Shown: piece by piece, positions 8,001-15,093 of the stretch
Layout of the letters: each line of letters starts with the position of its first letter
Position numbering within the stretch: the first letter of the stretch is position 1
NCBI GenBank assembly: GCA_004335635.1
Contig: QAXH01001710.1
Span: forward strand, 1-15,093
Direction: 5' to 3'
Origin: Chloromonas sp. AAM2
Lineage: Eukaryota; Chlorophyta; Chlorophyceae; Chlamydomonadales; Chlamydomonadaceae
DNA length: 15,093 nucleotides
Translations under genes and position numbers: made by a program
The notes under the pieces: model-generated
What the model was told of the DNA's origin: nothing
The model's database searches: none
The model's input: only the letters and a program-made list of their open reading frames with translations

Positions 8001-11000
8001 TGATTCAAAGTTGAGCTACTGGAGCACAACGTGGGTTCATGGCCGCCCTCGAGCTCCACGGATTCACTGATGGACATGCATGAGCAGAGTAGCCAGCCCA
8101 TGTTTGCTGGCAAGGCGAATCCCTCCAGGTGCTATTTCCAACGCACCTGTGTCGCATTGTCAAGCCCGCCAGCGGAAACAAGATAAGGAAGGCAGCCGCC
8201 AGGAAGCAGGCGTGGCCCACCAGCAGCTCAATGTGCGGCTGCGGCTTGCGGCTCTTAGCAGTCCCCGTCATGAGATTGAAGGTGGCGCCGCCTGCGCTGG
8301 AGTGCTTGGGCAGGGGCTGGCCGGTGAACCAACCAGTGTTGGCAGGGCCGGAGGGCGGACCCACTGCCCAATTGTAATTCACATCTGTACGTGACAGACA
8401 ACATGGTACACTTGTATCGCCTTCTAACAGGGTGTAATGCAACTGCACAATAAGTAGTCGCACAACCAGTGCTTGCATGGGGTACTGCATCTACATGGTG
8501 CATAACTTGTTATCCAGTACATCACATCATAATGTACTTTTACAGCTGTAGGTGTTAACTGGGCATTCACACTGACACTGTCTGTATCACGTACAAAGCA
8601 GTCGAATCTGCCTATCAGAGCTGTTCTAACATGACTGACCAGCAGATGCAGAGGTTGGCAGCCAGCTGGCTTGCTCGGAGGTAAGCTCCAGAAGCTTCCT
8701 GGTTTGCTGGCCCTGCTGTGTCTGTAGGGTGGGTTGCACTCCCATTGGCAGGGAGAAGCACAGGAGCGTCATGCCCCCCTGCTGCACCAGGCCAGTGTGG
8801 TGCAGGGAGGACTGAAGCTCGGTATTGGCTGATCCTGGCTGGGTGTCTGTCAGCAGCTGGGCGTCAACACGGGAATTGCCTGCAGATACATCACAGCAAT
8901 GCCACCACCACCATCACCACTTGGTAGTGCATGAAGCACTTTTTTTGCAGTCAATGAACGACCTACACCATGCCATTGTTTCCGCATATATGAGCTTGGG
9001 CTCTAGTTGCGGGTACCCTGACAGGCTCTACGCCACCGCGCAACATCAGCATGCATTTCTAACACAACCCACGTCACAGTGTTGCACTGCTTTGGTTGAT
9101 CCTACCCCCCATCCCTTGCATAACCAGCACCCTGTGCCACACACGTGTACATCACACAGTTCTCACATCAAGTCCTTTGCAATGCGAGTGTGATGATGCT
9201 CCACATGGAACTTGAGCTATCTTCTGTTGAACTTGCTGGACGACAAAGATGTAAAAAGAGTCACACTCACTCACAGTCACGTGCATACCATCCTGCACCC
9301 ACCTGTGATCGGGTCGCCCATGCCAATGACCGCCAGAGCAGGCGCCATCACCCCCGCTGTGCGGGCAAAGGCCAGGCCCACATAGCCGGGAGGGGCAGAC
9401 CCCTGGGAGGGCTGTGCATGCGCCTCTACCGCATAGTAAACCCAGAAGCCACCACCACCACGGGAGTCATCCTGTGCACATGCAGACTGACCATGTGATT
9501 GTCATGCATGCCATTAGCAGGAGCGCACTGCTTGCATGCTTCAACTCATCACGCATTGCCGCCAGCAGGCTACCTGTGCAGAATGCTGGTAGCAGTAGTA
9601 TTTGTGATAGGTGCCACAGTTCGTCCAACATTGAATACCACCAACAGGCGGGCTGTCCTGTGCACATCCAGACTAGCCGTGTAATGTTGGTGCCTGCCGG
9701 TGTCAGGATCACACCTAAAGCCTCAACAACCTCCTTGGCACAGGCACGTGTTGTTCCTGTGCACATCCCAATTTTCATGGTGCTAGCACTATGGGGCTCG
9801 TGCGTGGTATTGCAGGGCAGGTCAGGCGCACAAAAGCAGACTAACACAACAGCAAAAAGTCGCAGTCCACGTTCGCACATCTCAGCTCGTACGAAAAGCA
9901 ACACCGGTACAGTATGTCAGGCGGTCAGGTACCTGCTCCACCGCCACATGTTAAGGCAAAGTGCAGTCAGCTCCTGTCCACTGCGCACCTGAGGTGGGTT
10001 GGTGGCACTGATATTGTGAGCGGTGCACAGGTTGTTAGGCGGAGCAGCGGCCCTGCATGTGCAGAACATGCAGCAAGCGCCTGTTCAGCGAAAGCATCCT
10101 GTTGCTGTCCATTCACATTACAGCTTAGTGACTTGACAGGTTGGCCACACCATGGTGCAGCATCTGCCAAGCTTGCCAGCACAGGGCAGCTGTCAAGGCT
10201 GACCCATCTCCCTGCTACATCTACCACCTTCGTGCCCTGCAAGAATGTGTGTGCTCCTTTCTAGCCATTCAATAGCTTGACACAGTGAAAGTAAGACCAC
10301 CTTGAACAATAAAGGCACTGGCCAGGCTAGTGGGCAGCGAACTTTGAGATATGTTCGCTTCTGTTATACATAGGCTCCGTGGCTTTGCCTCCCACGTGCC
10401 CCAGTCCACCACCTGGTCACACTCACCAGCTCCAGTGAAGTGTGACATCACCCAGCACCCGGGCACAGCTGTAACCCAGTTGGCTCTTGCTACACCCAGC
10501 GGGTGTGTTGGTGTTGGACAAAGCCAGCGGGCTGAGACCAGGGGGTGATGGGGGCGGGCGAGGCGGCCGGGGCGGTGGGGGAGCCGGAGGGAAGGAGGAG
10601 GGGCCTGAAAAGCAGGGATGGGATCCAGAATCGCACGACAAGGTGTGGGTTACCTAAGGCTGAACATGGATGCTTAATCCCATGGCAAGGTGTGAGGAGG
10701 GGCCCTCAAGTTTGAACGGCTGGTACGGGTCAGCTGAAAGAGGCAAAGCGTGAAAACTGCAAGTGTGACATTGAAGGAGTGAGGAATCCAATACGGTCCC
10801 AGTGCTGCCCTGGCTGTGTACCTGTCATGGGGAACAGGGGGGCATTCTGGGAGCTGTCCGGGGGGTACTGGGGCCACTGGGGCGCAAAGGGCAGGTCGGG
10901 TGGGAAGGGATGGTGCGCCGGAGGCTGCATAGAAACAGCAAAGGGACGAGCCCGTCAGGAGCCGACACAGAGTTTGCAAAGCCAAGTTGGTTGCGAGTCT

Positions 11001-12582
11001 GCAACATTCCATCTGCAAGTTGGTTGCAAGTCTGCAAATTTCCATCTGCAAGTTAGTTGCGAGTGAGTAACATTCCATCAGTCAATATATCAGGGCACAT
11101 GAACAGTCACCGCATGACCCCAGCAAATTGTCCCAGAACTGGCAAACAACTTTTTTCAGCTTTACAGCATTATTCGAACCAGTCAACCTGAGCCTGAGTG
11201 GTAACTGGCGCAGTGTTGTGACATGGTATGGCTTGGTGTGCACGTACTTCAGCAGATGTGCAGCACTACCATACTTCACAACTATACATGTACATACTAA
11301 ACATGTAACTTGTTGCCATGAGATTCGCACCTTGGGTTGGTCTGAGGGGGGCGAGGGTTCAAAGGACGGCCACAACGGCCAGTATGGTGTTGAAGGTTCC
11401 ATTGGCGTGGCCGGAGATCCACTCTGGCTGCTGGGCCCGTTACTAGGCGAGCGTGGGGCCGCAATCTCCGGGGCATTGGGCGCAAACAAGCAGCACAGCC
11501 ACGGCTTCTGGTAGGTCACATACATACTGGTGATGTTGGGGCTTGGGTTGCAACTGAAAGTAACGTCTGGAACCGTTCGAGGCGACGTGGACCACGTGAT
11601 GTTGGATTTGCAGAGCATGCCGGCGTTTGTGTAGAGCTGGCGAGTACCCTCGGAGAATTGCTCCAACAGAGGGCCGTCGATGACTGGGGATAGGACACTA
11701 AAGGTGCACACGCCACCTAGCCAGAGGCTACGTACTGCACCGCCCACGGTGCAGTTAATGCTGTCCACGTCATTGATGGGTAGCAGCCAGCCGTGCATGG
11801 ATCTTCCGGCCTGCAGGCATTGTGGGAAGAGGTGGAGTTTGGGTAGCTCAGGGCAGGATGATGACCGGTGACCACAAACCTTGCCTTGCTAAACTTACAA
11901 ACCCAATCGCTATCGTGCGCCACCTGCTATTGTGTCCAAACTATGCGTTGCCAATTCATGTGGTGGCATCATGTTGTGATGGCGCACAACAGAACGGAAC
12001 TTGCCCTGCGAAGCCCATCCCTTCTTCAGACAAGAAACAAGGTAGGTTCATAGGGTGGTCGTAATGTATCCAGTCTGGCAGGGACAACTGTTGGCGGTTA
12101 TTGAGCTTGAGGGAGACAGCATGTGCATGTGGTTCGTTGTGGCTGGGTTACACATTGCACATTGCACTCCACGGTTACACGTGTGTGCTGCTCATGAGCA
12201 CGTGCATCTCTCATGGGTACGCATGCACGCCAGCATGTGCATGCACCTCCCTGGTGAGACATGTGTGTCGTCATCAACATAACATTACACAGCATTTCGC
12301 TTACTGCTACTGTATAAACACACGTCCTTTCGCTTTGCAGACCCAACTGTCTAGGGCGTTGCTAGCCGGTAAGATTAGTCCCCTAGAAAAGCATGAGCAT
12401 CATGCCCCCAAAAGGCCAAGCATGTGCAATGTTGAGGCGTGTGTGACTGACCTGGAAATAGGTGTTGAATATGCCTGTCTGGAGCATGACACTGCTGACG
12501 CCCATGTCTCCATGTGCAGGGTCGTACAGCTGCGCTGTGATGATGGGATCCTGGCCGACTTCTAGCTTCACGGCAACGGTCC

Positions 12583-12628
<46 letters not shown>

Positions 12629-13124
12629 TATGCACGGTTGCATGCCACTTTGACAGCATGTCTGATTCCGTGTGATATGGGCAATCTGCTCCTTTCCACC
12701 AATCTGTGCATCTCCTTCGTTGATCTTGTTCAACGAGCTCTGCAGACGATGTGCTTTACTCAGATGACTAGGGTTTATAAAAGCAGCATCACAGGCAAAG
12801 CCATTTGACGGGCCGGCCATCTATGCTGCACGAAGACAAAGGAAAATATTCCAGCAAGGACAGCTGGTGACTGACATTTGACCATGGGCTCAGGGCGCTC
12901 CTCCACGCTAAATACGGAGTCTTCGTCTTGGGAGCGGCCTATACTTTGCGCACGACCTGCGAGGCAAGCAATACTATTGAAAGGCTGCAGGAGCAGGTTT
13001 GCAGACGTGCACTCGTGAACGCAGCTTGCATGCAAGCAAGAGTTTCGCACGTTGATAATTACGACCTACATTCCATCCATGATGCTAGGAGGCAGAACGC
13101 CAGCAAGGCTGGGACTTTGGCCAT
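5071..13124 (-). CDS. Secreted-ectodomain DOMON + cytochrome b561 transmembrane redox protein
   Basis: Fifteen exons on the minus strand: 13124-13070, 12956-12883, 12739-12700, 12582-12452, 11810-11331, 10924-10822, 10604-10427, 10052-9989, 9657-9574, 9471-9303, 8879-8640, 8384-8147, 7957-7889, 7822-6943, 6828-5071. All phases agree and the total is 4563 nt, 1520 residues plus TAG. Order: signal peptide (1-19), Cys-containing ectodomain (20-214), Pro/Ser-rich linkers (215-325), DOMON (about 332-581), b561 helices 1-5 (about 595-1057), Ser-rich tail (1058-1520). DOMON-b561 proteins move electrons across membranes, often as ferric/cupric or ascorbate-dependent reductases; substrate and membrane are not shown here. 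Predicted topology is DOMON outside, tail in the cytosol. Core DOMON and b561 exons are firm. Exons 2, 3 and 9 and the weaker donors (GTCAAA, GTGGAA) are less sure. Odd points: Trp921 replaces a heme His, and a large loop is inserted between helices 1 and 2. Confidence 0.82.
6829..6942 (-). other. 114-bp phase-0 intron (intron 14)
   Basis: Donor CAG|GTGAGT follows LLVVQ at the end of helix 3. The acceptor GCCTCAG precedes ATGTTCTTAGATGAG. The downstream frame is the 585-codon last exon. Unlike intron 13, reading through it meets a stop at about 6904, so splicing is required. Confidence 0.8.
7823..7888 (-). other. 66-bp in-frame intron (intron 13)
   Basis: Donor AACAG|GTGGGT and acceptor CTGTCACAG flank 66 bases with no stop codon in frame. 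Splicing keeps the frame by rebuilding an Arg codon (AG|G). Retention would add 22 residues, rich in Trp and Cys, to the cytosolic insertion. Confidence 0.6.
8880..9302 (-). other. 423-bp intron 10 within the DOMON domain
   Basis: Donor ACAG|GTGGGT and acceptor TGTATCTGCAG are both phase 1. It contains a short CCACCACCACCATCACCAC run (about 8900-8918) and a T-run near 8940. I see no gene or mobile element in it. Confidence 0.7.
9658..9988 (-). other. 331-bp intron 8 with a cryptic 42-nt exon-like segment
   Basis: The intron runs from donor CCTCAG|GTGCGC to acceptor GATGTGCACAG. At 9756-9715 it holds a segment bounded by the same acceptor sequence (ATGTGCACAG|GA) and a donor TTTAG|GTGTGA. Read in the incoming phase, this segment ends in TAG. 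A minus-strand ORF from ATG 9880 crosses the intron and is treated as non-coding. Confidence 0.55.
10053..10426 (-). other. 374-bp intron 7 of the DOMON gene
   Basis: Donor AGCTG|GTGAGT and acceptor TTCTGCACATGCAG are both phase 2. A 90-codon minus-strand ORF (10242-9967) overlaps its left part in a frame that does not match the incoming phase. I see no recognisable feature in it. Confidence 0.65.
10925..11330 (-). other. 406-bp intron 5 of the DOMON gene
   Basis: Phase 0, donor CCAAG|GTGCGA and acceptor TTTCTATGCAG. It carries the 33-bp tandem repeat described separately. The flanking exons are both Pro-rich and in frame with each other. Confidence 0.75.
10985..11083. repeat. Three tandem copies of a 33-bp unit
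   Basis: Copies start at 10985, 11018 and 11051. Each begins AGTTGGTTGC (AGTTAGTTGC in the third) and contains a variant of CATTCCATC. On the minus strand each copy reads as 11 codons, roughly ME-x-CRLATNLQ, with no stop. Each copy boundary carries an acceptor-like TTGCAG. The array lies inside intron 5. Confidence 0.9.
11331..12582 (-). other. Unrecognised Cys-containing ectodomain and Pro-rich linker (exons 4-5)
   Basis: Exons 12582-12452 and 11810-11331 encode residues 57-260. Segments include VAVKLEVGQDPIITAQLYDP, GWLLPINDVDSINCTVGG and SMYVTYQKPWLCCLFAPNAP. Cysteines are at 120, 135, 167, 187, 206 and 207. N-glycosylation sequons are at Asn119, Asn170 and Asn192. From residue 215 the sequence becomes a Pro/Ser-rich linker typical of algal extracellular proteins. 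I do not recognise the globular part; it does not look like the reeler domain found before DOMON in animal ferric-chelate reductases. Confidence 0.6.
11811..12451 (-). other. 641-bp intron 4 of the DOMON gene
   Basis: Donor TTCCAG|GTCAGT and acceptor ATGCCTGCAG are both phase 0. It is rich in short alternating CATG/TGCA motifs around 12120-12260. Plus-strand ORFs of up to 154 codons cross it without recognisable domains. No mobile element was identified. Confidence 0.65.
12586..12626. repeat. (CA)n dinucleotide microsatellite
   Basis: 41 bases of perfect alternating CA (about 20.5 units). On the sense (minus) strand this is a (TG)n tract placed immediately before the TGCAG acceptor of exon 4, where a polypyrimidine tract would normally lie. 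Confidence 0.97.
13070..13124 (-). other. Exon 1: start codon and signal peptide
   Basis: The ATG at 13124-13122 sits in a good context (GGGATGG). It opens MAKVPALLAFCLLASWME, which has a basic n-region, a hydrophobic core of about ten residues and small residues before the likely cleavage near residues 18-22. The exon ends one base into a codon at donor T|GTAGGT. Joining to 12956 gives Cys19 and a continuous frame. The extracellular domains downstream require such a signal. No cDNA supports this start, so it rests on splice phase and signal-peptide character. Confidence 0.6.
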
Positions 13125-14457
13125 CCCGCAGGAAGGGCTTGTGTTCCAGCGAACTTGTCACAGCCGGCTGGTTTGCGCCTCAGCACCCACGGTTAACTTA
13201 GACATCATATATCTGTGCTGCATTGTGATGGGACGGAGTTTTGTGCTTTCACGTTTGCATGATGTCGTACTTGGATTTGCTCGCCAGACCAAACAGGCAG
13301 TAGCAGTGCGGCATTGGTCGCGAAAGCAAGACAGCCCAGAGCAAAGGCATCGCTTGCTAATATTCGCAAATGGACGAAGCATTTTCGCGAATGTAGCGCG
13401 AAGTTGCCACGTGCCCCCCGGGTCACGACAGCTGTTACGGACAGGGGTTAGACGCCTCTCGTGTCTGGGTCCAATGTCAACCTGCATATTATAACCAGAG
13501 TGCTGTCGTCATGTCTGGAATCTGATGCATGCAGAGGCTGATTGTGAAGCACACTGTTTTCAGCCTAGAATGCTGTGTTGCTGGAGGGGAGACAGGTCAG
13601 TAGGAGATGAAGCATGCACATTCACATGACGGGAGGGACTCCCACCCGTCTAACCTACAAGTGAAGGAAATTGCGACACACCTGGATAGTGTGGTGGTGG
13701 CCATTCCTCGAGGTACTATCTTGTCCGCAAACCTCGCTAGACCCAAAATGGCCTGAGAATGTACGTTTCCTGACACCCTCATTTCTCATGTAAATATCAT
13801 CAAGACGAGCAACTCCACTCAAACAGGCACATACGTGGATGTGATGGCTCCGGGCACAGGTATGGGCATGCTGTGGCAGCACGCATTGTCAGGTCCAGTT
13901 TCAAGGACTCCCTGCTTGACATGACGCCATCCCAAACTTACACTGCAGTTGACAAAACAAGGCTCCCTTTGCTACGGACAGGAGTGTTTTTCTCGTGTTC
14001 ACTGAATGATCAAACCAAGGTTTTGTGACAGGCAGAAGTAGCTGTTAAACACAGTTTCAAGGCGTGACCTCTTATAGCCGTGTAGAGTAGTTGAATGGCC
14101 AGCACACACTTGCAACCAACCAGGCAAAAACATAGCCTTGTTCAGGGCTGCCTGCCCTGCAAATGTTGCTGTGCCTCGACTAAACCAAGGATGCAAGTGA
14201 TCACACCAGGGTGTCTCCTACTCCTAGTTCAAGAAACAGCACCTCTACTTAGCTAAAGTGGGCAGCACCATATGAGTTATGACTGCACGGCCCAAGAGGA
14301 TGAATTAGCCCAAGGTAGATATCCAAACCATTTTGCTGCTTACCAGGCAGAGCACCACAAAGAACTGGCAAACATCTTTTTTTTTGCGTCTGTTCCTGCG
14401 AAACCTAGAGCGGCTAGAAAGACTCAAATCACACCCAAGGCAAACTAAGAAACCGAT
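13125..14457. other. Upstream (promoter) side of the DOMON-b561 gene; no gene recognised
   Basis: About 1.3 kb between the DOMON gene start and the possible stop of the next minus-strand gene. A TGTAA motif on the minus strand at 13942-13938 could be that gene's poly(A) signal. A TTATAATAT sequence lies on the minus strand at 13494-13486. A plus-strand ORF of 188 codons (12928-13494) overlaps exons 1-2 and this region; it has no recognised domain and is judged a chance frame. Confidence 0.4.
13383..13413. promoter_or_regulatory. Clustered E2F-like and G-box-like sites
   Basis: TTTCGCGAA lies at 13383-13391. TTCGCGC lies on the minus strand at 13402-13396. A CACGTG G-box core lies at 13408-13413. 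All fall within 31 bases, about 260-290 bases upstream of the DOMON gene ATG. E2F/DP factors bind TTSGCGC-type sites and bHLH/bZIP factors bind CACGTG in plants. Activity here is inferred only from motif match and position. Confidence 0.3.
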
Positions 14458-14917
14458 CTAAACGTCTACGCTGAGCAGGCGGTCTGAGCAGCAGACAAGC
14501 AGGGAGCGATTCCTGGGAGTGCCGTTGACTTGAGCCACACCAACCACGGCTGAGCTCAGCTGCATTGTGGCCATGACCTCGCCCCTCTGCATGCACAAGG
14601 CAACCAAATGCATGTGTTGCCTGTAACAGAACCGCAACCGCATGCAGTGCTGACTGAGTCCGATTGTGGCCAGGTGGAGGACAGGGCGGAGCGAGTGTGA
14701 TTGAGGTTGAGGACAGGGCGGAGGGGTTGGACAGCGGTGAGCCCCAACAAACTGACTACAGCTGCTTGCTGCCTCTGCTTGGATGTGATTTACCGCTGGA
14801 CCACAGTCACAAGATCACTCCACCATCGCCCCACATGACTCAATGGCAGTACAATTACTCCACAAGCTAATCCACGCGCCCCCAAAGCTGGCGCATCGTC
14901 CCAATCTGCTACAGCCA
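14458..14917 (-). CDS. Possible last exons of a beta-propeller (FG-GAP/BBS2-like) gene
   Basis: The last exon would run from 14586 (acceptor GTGCATGCAG) or 14620 (acceptor CTGTTACAG) to TAG at 14460-14458. It encodes RGEVMATMQLSSAVVGVAQV, then NGTPRNRSLLVCCSDRLLSV, a strand pattern like a propeller blade. The GEV...SSA..GV...CCS pattern resembles my memory of BBS2, but the conserved continuation is missing. A preceding candidate begins at 14917 (acceptor TTAGCTGCAG) with VAVADWDDAPALG, reminiscent of FG-GAP calcium loops; its donor GGA|GTAATT would match phase 0. The 5' part lies off the window or is unresolved. It could be a pseudogene fragment or chance. Confidence 0.25.
14677..14723. repeat. 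Short direct repeat, 15-bp core
   Basis: GAGGACAGGGCGGAG occurs at 14677-14691 and again at 14709-14723, 32 bases apart. The copies lie in a stretch that would be intron of the tentative right-edge gene. Confidence 0.85.
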
Positions 14918-14985
14918 CTGCAGCTAAGCCCGCTCATCTCCTGCCTGCCATGAGCACTCAAGTTGTACCATGGCCCCTTGCTGTG

Positions 14986-15093
14986 CCCAGCCCTGCGCTG
15001 CATGAACCCCTGTGTACCCAGCCCTGCGCTGCATGAACCCCTGTGTACCCAGCCCTGCGCTGCATGAACCCCTGTGTACCCAGCCCTGCGCTG
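14986..15093. repeat. 31-bp-period minisatellite
   Basis: About 3.5 direct copies start at 14986, 15017, 15048 and 15079. Each begins CCCAGCCCTGCGCTGCATGA followed by ACCCCTGTG. Copies are nearly identical, the first differing just upstream of its start. The array runs off the right edge. No spacers are present, so it is not CRISPR. Confidence 0.95.

Larger units (their letters stand above)
5071..8210 (-). other. Cytochrome b561 core with inserted loop and long cytosolic tail
   Basis: Helix 1 is HACFLAAAFLILFPLAGL (His597; His-to-Pro spacing of 13 as in the family). Helix 2 is WLRVHLALNVLGFACYVVAL (His883). Helix 3 is VWRALGWIVLALLVVQ (Trp921 at the family's His position). Helix 4 is NVHQMLGRWVIMMAWAYGAL (His1001). 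Helix 5 is AAWTVIAPFAGLALLSVL. In b561 proteins the ligands pair helices 1/3 and 2/4 in this numbering. So the cytosol-side heme pair (883/1001) is complete and the outer-side pair (597/921) is not. Residues 615-878 form a polar, Ser/Gly-rich insertion. Residues 1058-1520 are Ser/Pro/Arg-rich, with no recognised domain and an acidic end (EISEASDD). Confidence 0.8.
8147..10604 (-). other. DOMON domain (exons 7-12)
   Basis: The domain begins with Cys332, Cys341 and the TLHW motif (Trp352) in exon 10604-10427. It continues through exons 10052-9989, 9657-9574, 9471-9303 and 8879-8640 and ends in 8384-8147. Hallmarks are the strand FWVYYAVEAHA, the core GYVGLAFARTAGVMAPALAV (residues 432-451) and the closing strand PKHSSAGGATFNLMTG (565-580). 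Met445 and His567 occupy the positions of the axial heme b ligands known for DOMON cytochromes such as AIR12 and the cytochrome domain of cellobiose dehydrogenase. DOMON binds heme or sugar outside the cell; here heme is the more likely ligand. The 28-residue Cys-rich exon 9 (9657-9574) is an addition within the N-terminal strands. Confidence 0.85.

Noticed and set aside
9467..9880. Minus-strand ORF starting at ATG 9880 with a signal-peptide-like MCERGLRLFAVVLVCFCA
   Set aside because: It first looked like the gene start. However, the exon at 10052-9989 joins upstream exon 7 (phase 2) to exon 9 (phase 0) perfectly and carries the expected DOMON strands, so this region is intronic.
9967..10242. 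90-codon minus-strand ORF with several Cys
   Set aside because: Entered in the incoming phase 2 from exon 7 it hits a stop almost at once. The alternative exon at 10052-9989 fits both phases.
12383..12820. Reading the (TG)n tract as coding (poly Cys-Val)
   Set aside because: The tract ends in a TGCAG acceptor, and the phases on both sides are better explained by an intron.
12928..13494. 188-codon plus-strand ORF
   Set aside because: It overlaps exons 1-2 and the promoter of the minus-strand gene and has no recognisable domain. A frame this long is not rare by chance in 15 kb.

Overview
The window looks like nuclear DNA of an intron-rich green alga, most likely a chlorophyte. The evidence is many short GT-AG introns (55-480 bp) with TGCAG-type acceptors, mid-range GC by eye, minisatellites, a (CA)n microsatellite, and plant/algal gene families. 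Species and order cannot be fixed from the sequence. No bacterial, organellar or viral gene set, rRNA, tRNA or CRISPR array was seen. All supported genes lie on the minus strand, and I built them by hand from splice sites and phase matching.

Layout, left to right. (1) 1-219 is a 29-bp-period minisatellite inside an intron. (2) 377-2259 holds the first six exons of a WD40/beta-propeller gene, best matched to the TTRAY1/TWD40-1 subunit of the TSET (TPLATE) endocytic complex; its 3' part lies beyond position 1. (3) 2260-3595 is mostly its 5' flank, plus one unidentified ORF (3182-3471). (4) 3596-4326 holds the likely last exons of an unidentified gene. (5) 4976-5076 is a short repeat cluster that contains the stop codon of the next gene. 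(6) 5071-13124 is the main gene, 15 exons encoding about 1520 residues. Its order is signal peptide, unrecognised Cys-containing ectodomain, Pro-rich linker, DOMON domain, five-helix cytochrome b561 module, long disordered tail. (7) 13125-14457 is its promoter side, with G-box-like and E2F-like sites. (8) 14458-14917 has weak exons of a possible beta-propeller gene, and 14986-15093 is a 31-bp-period minisatellite.

The DOMON-b561 protein is the most interesting object. This architecture is known from ferric/cupric-reductase and ascorbate-linked transmembrane electron-transfer proteins. Here the b561 core has Trp where the third helix normally has a heme-ligating His. It also has about 265 extra residues between helices 1 and 2, and a Cys/His cluster with a CxxC in the second cytosolic loop. 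DOMON heme-ligand candidates (Met445, His567) are kept. I infer a specialised transmembrane redox protein, possibly with one membrane heme instead of two. The neighbouring genes show no clear functional link to it.
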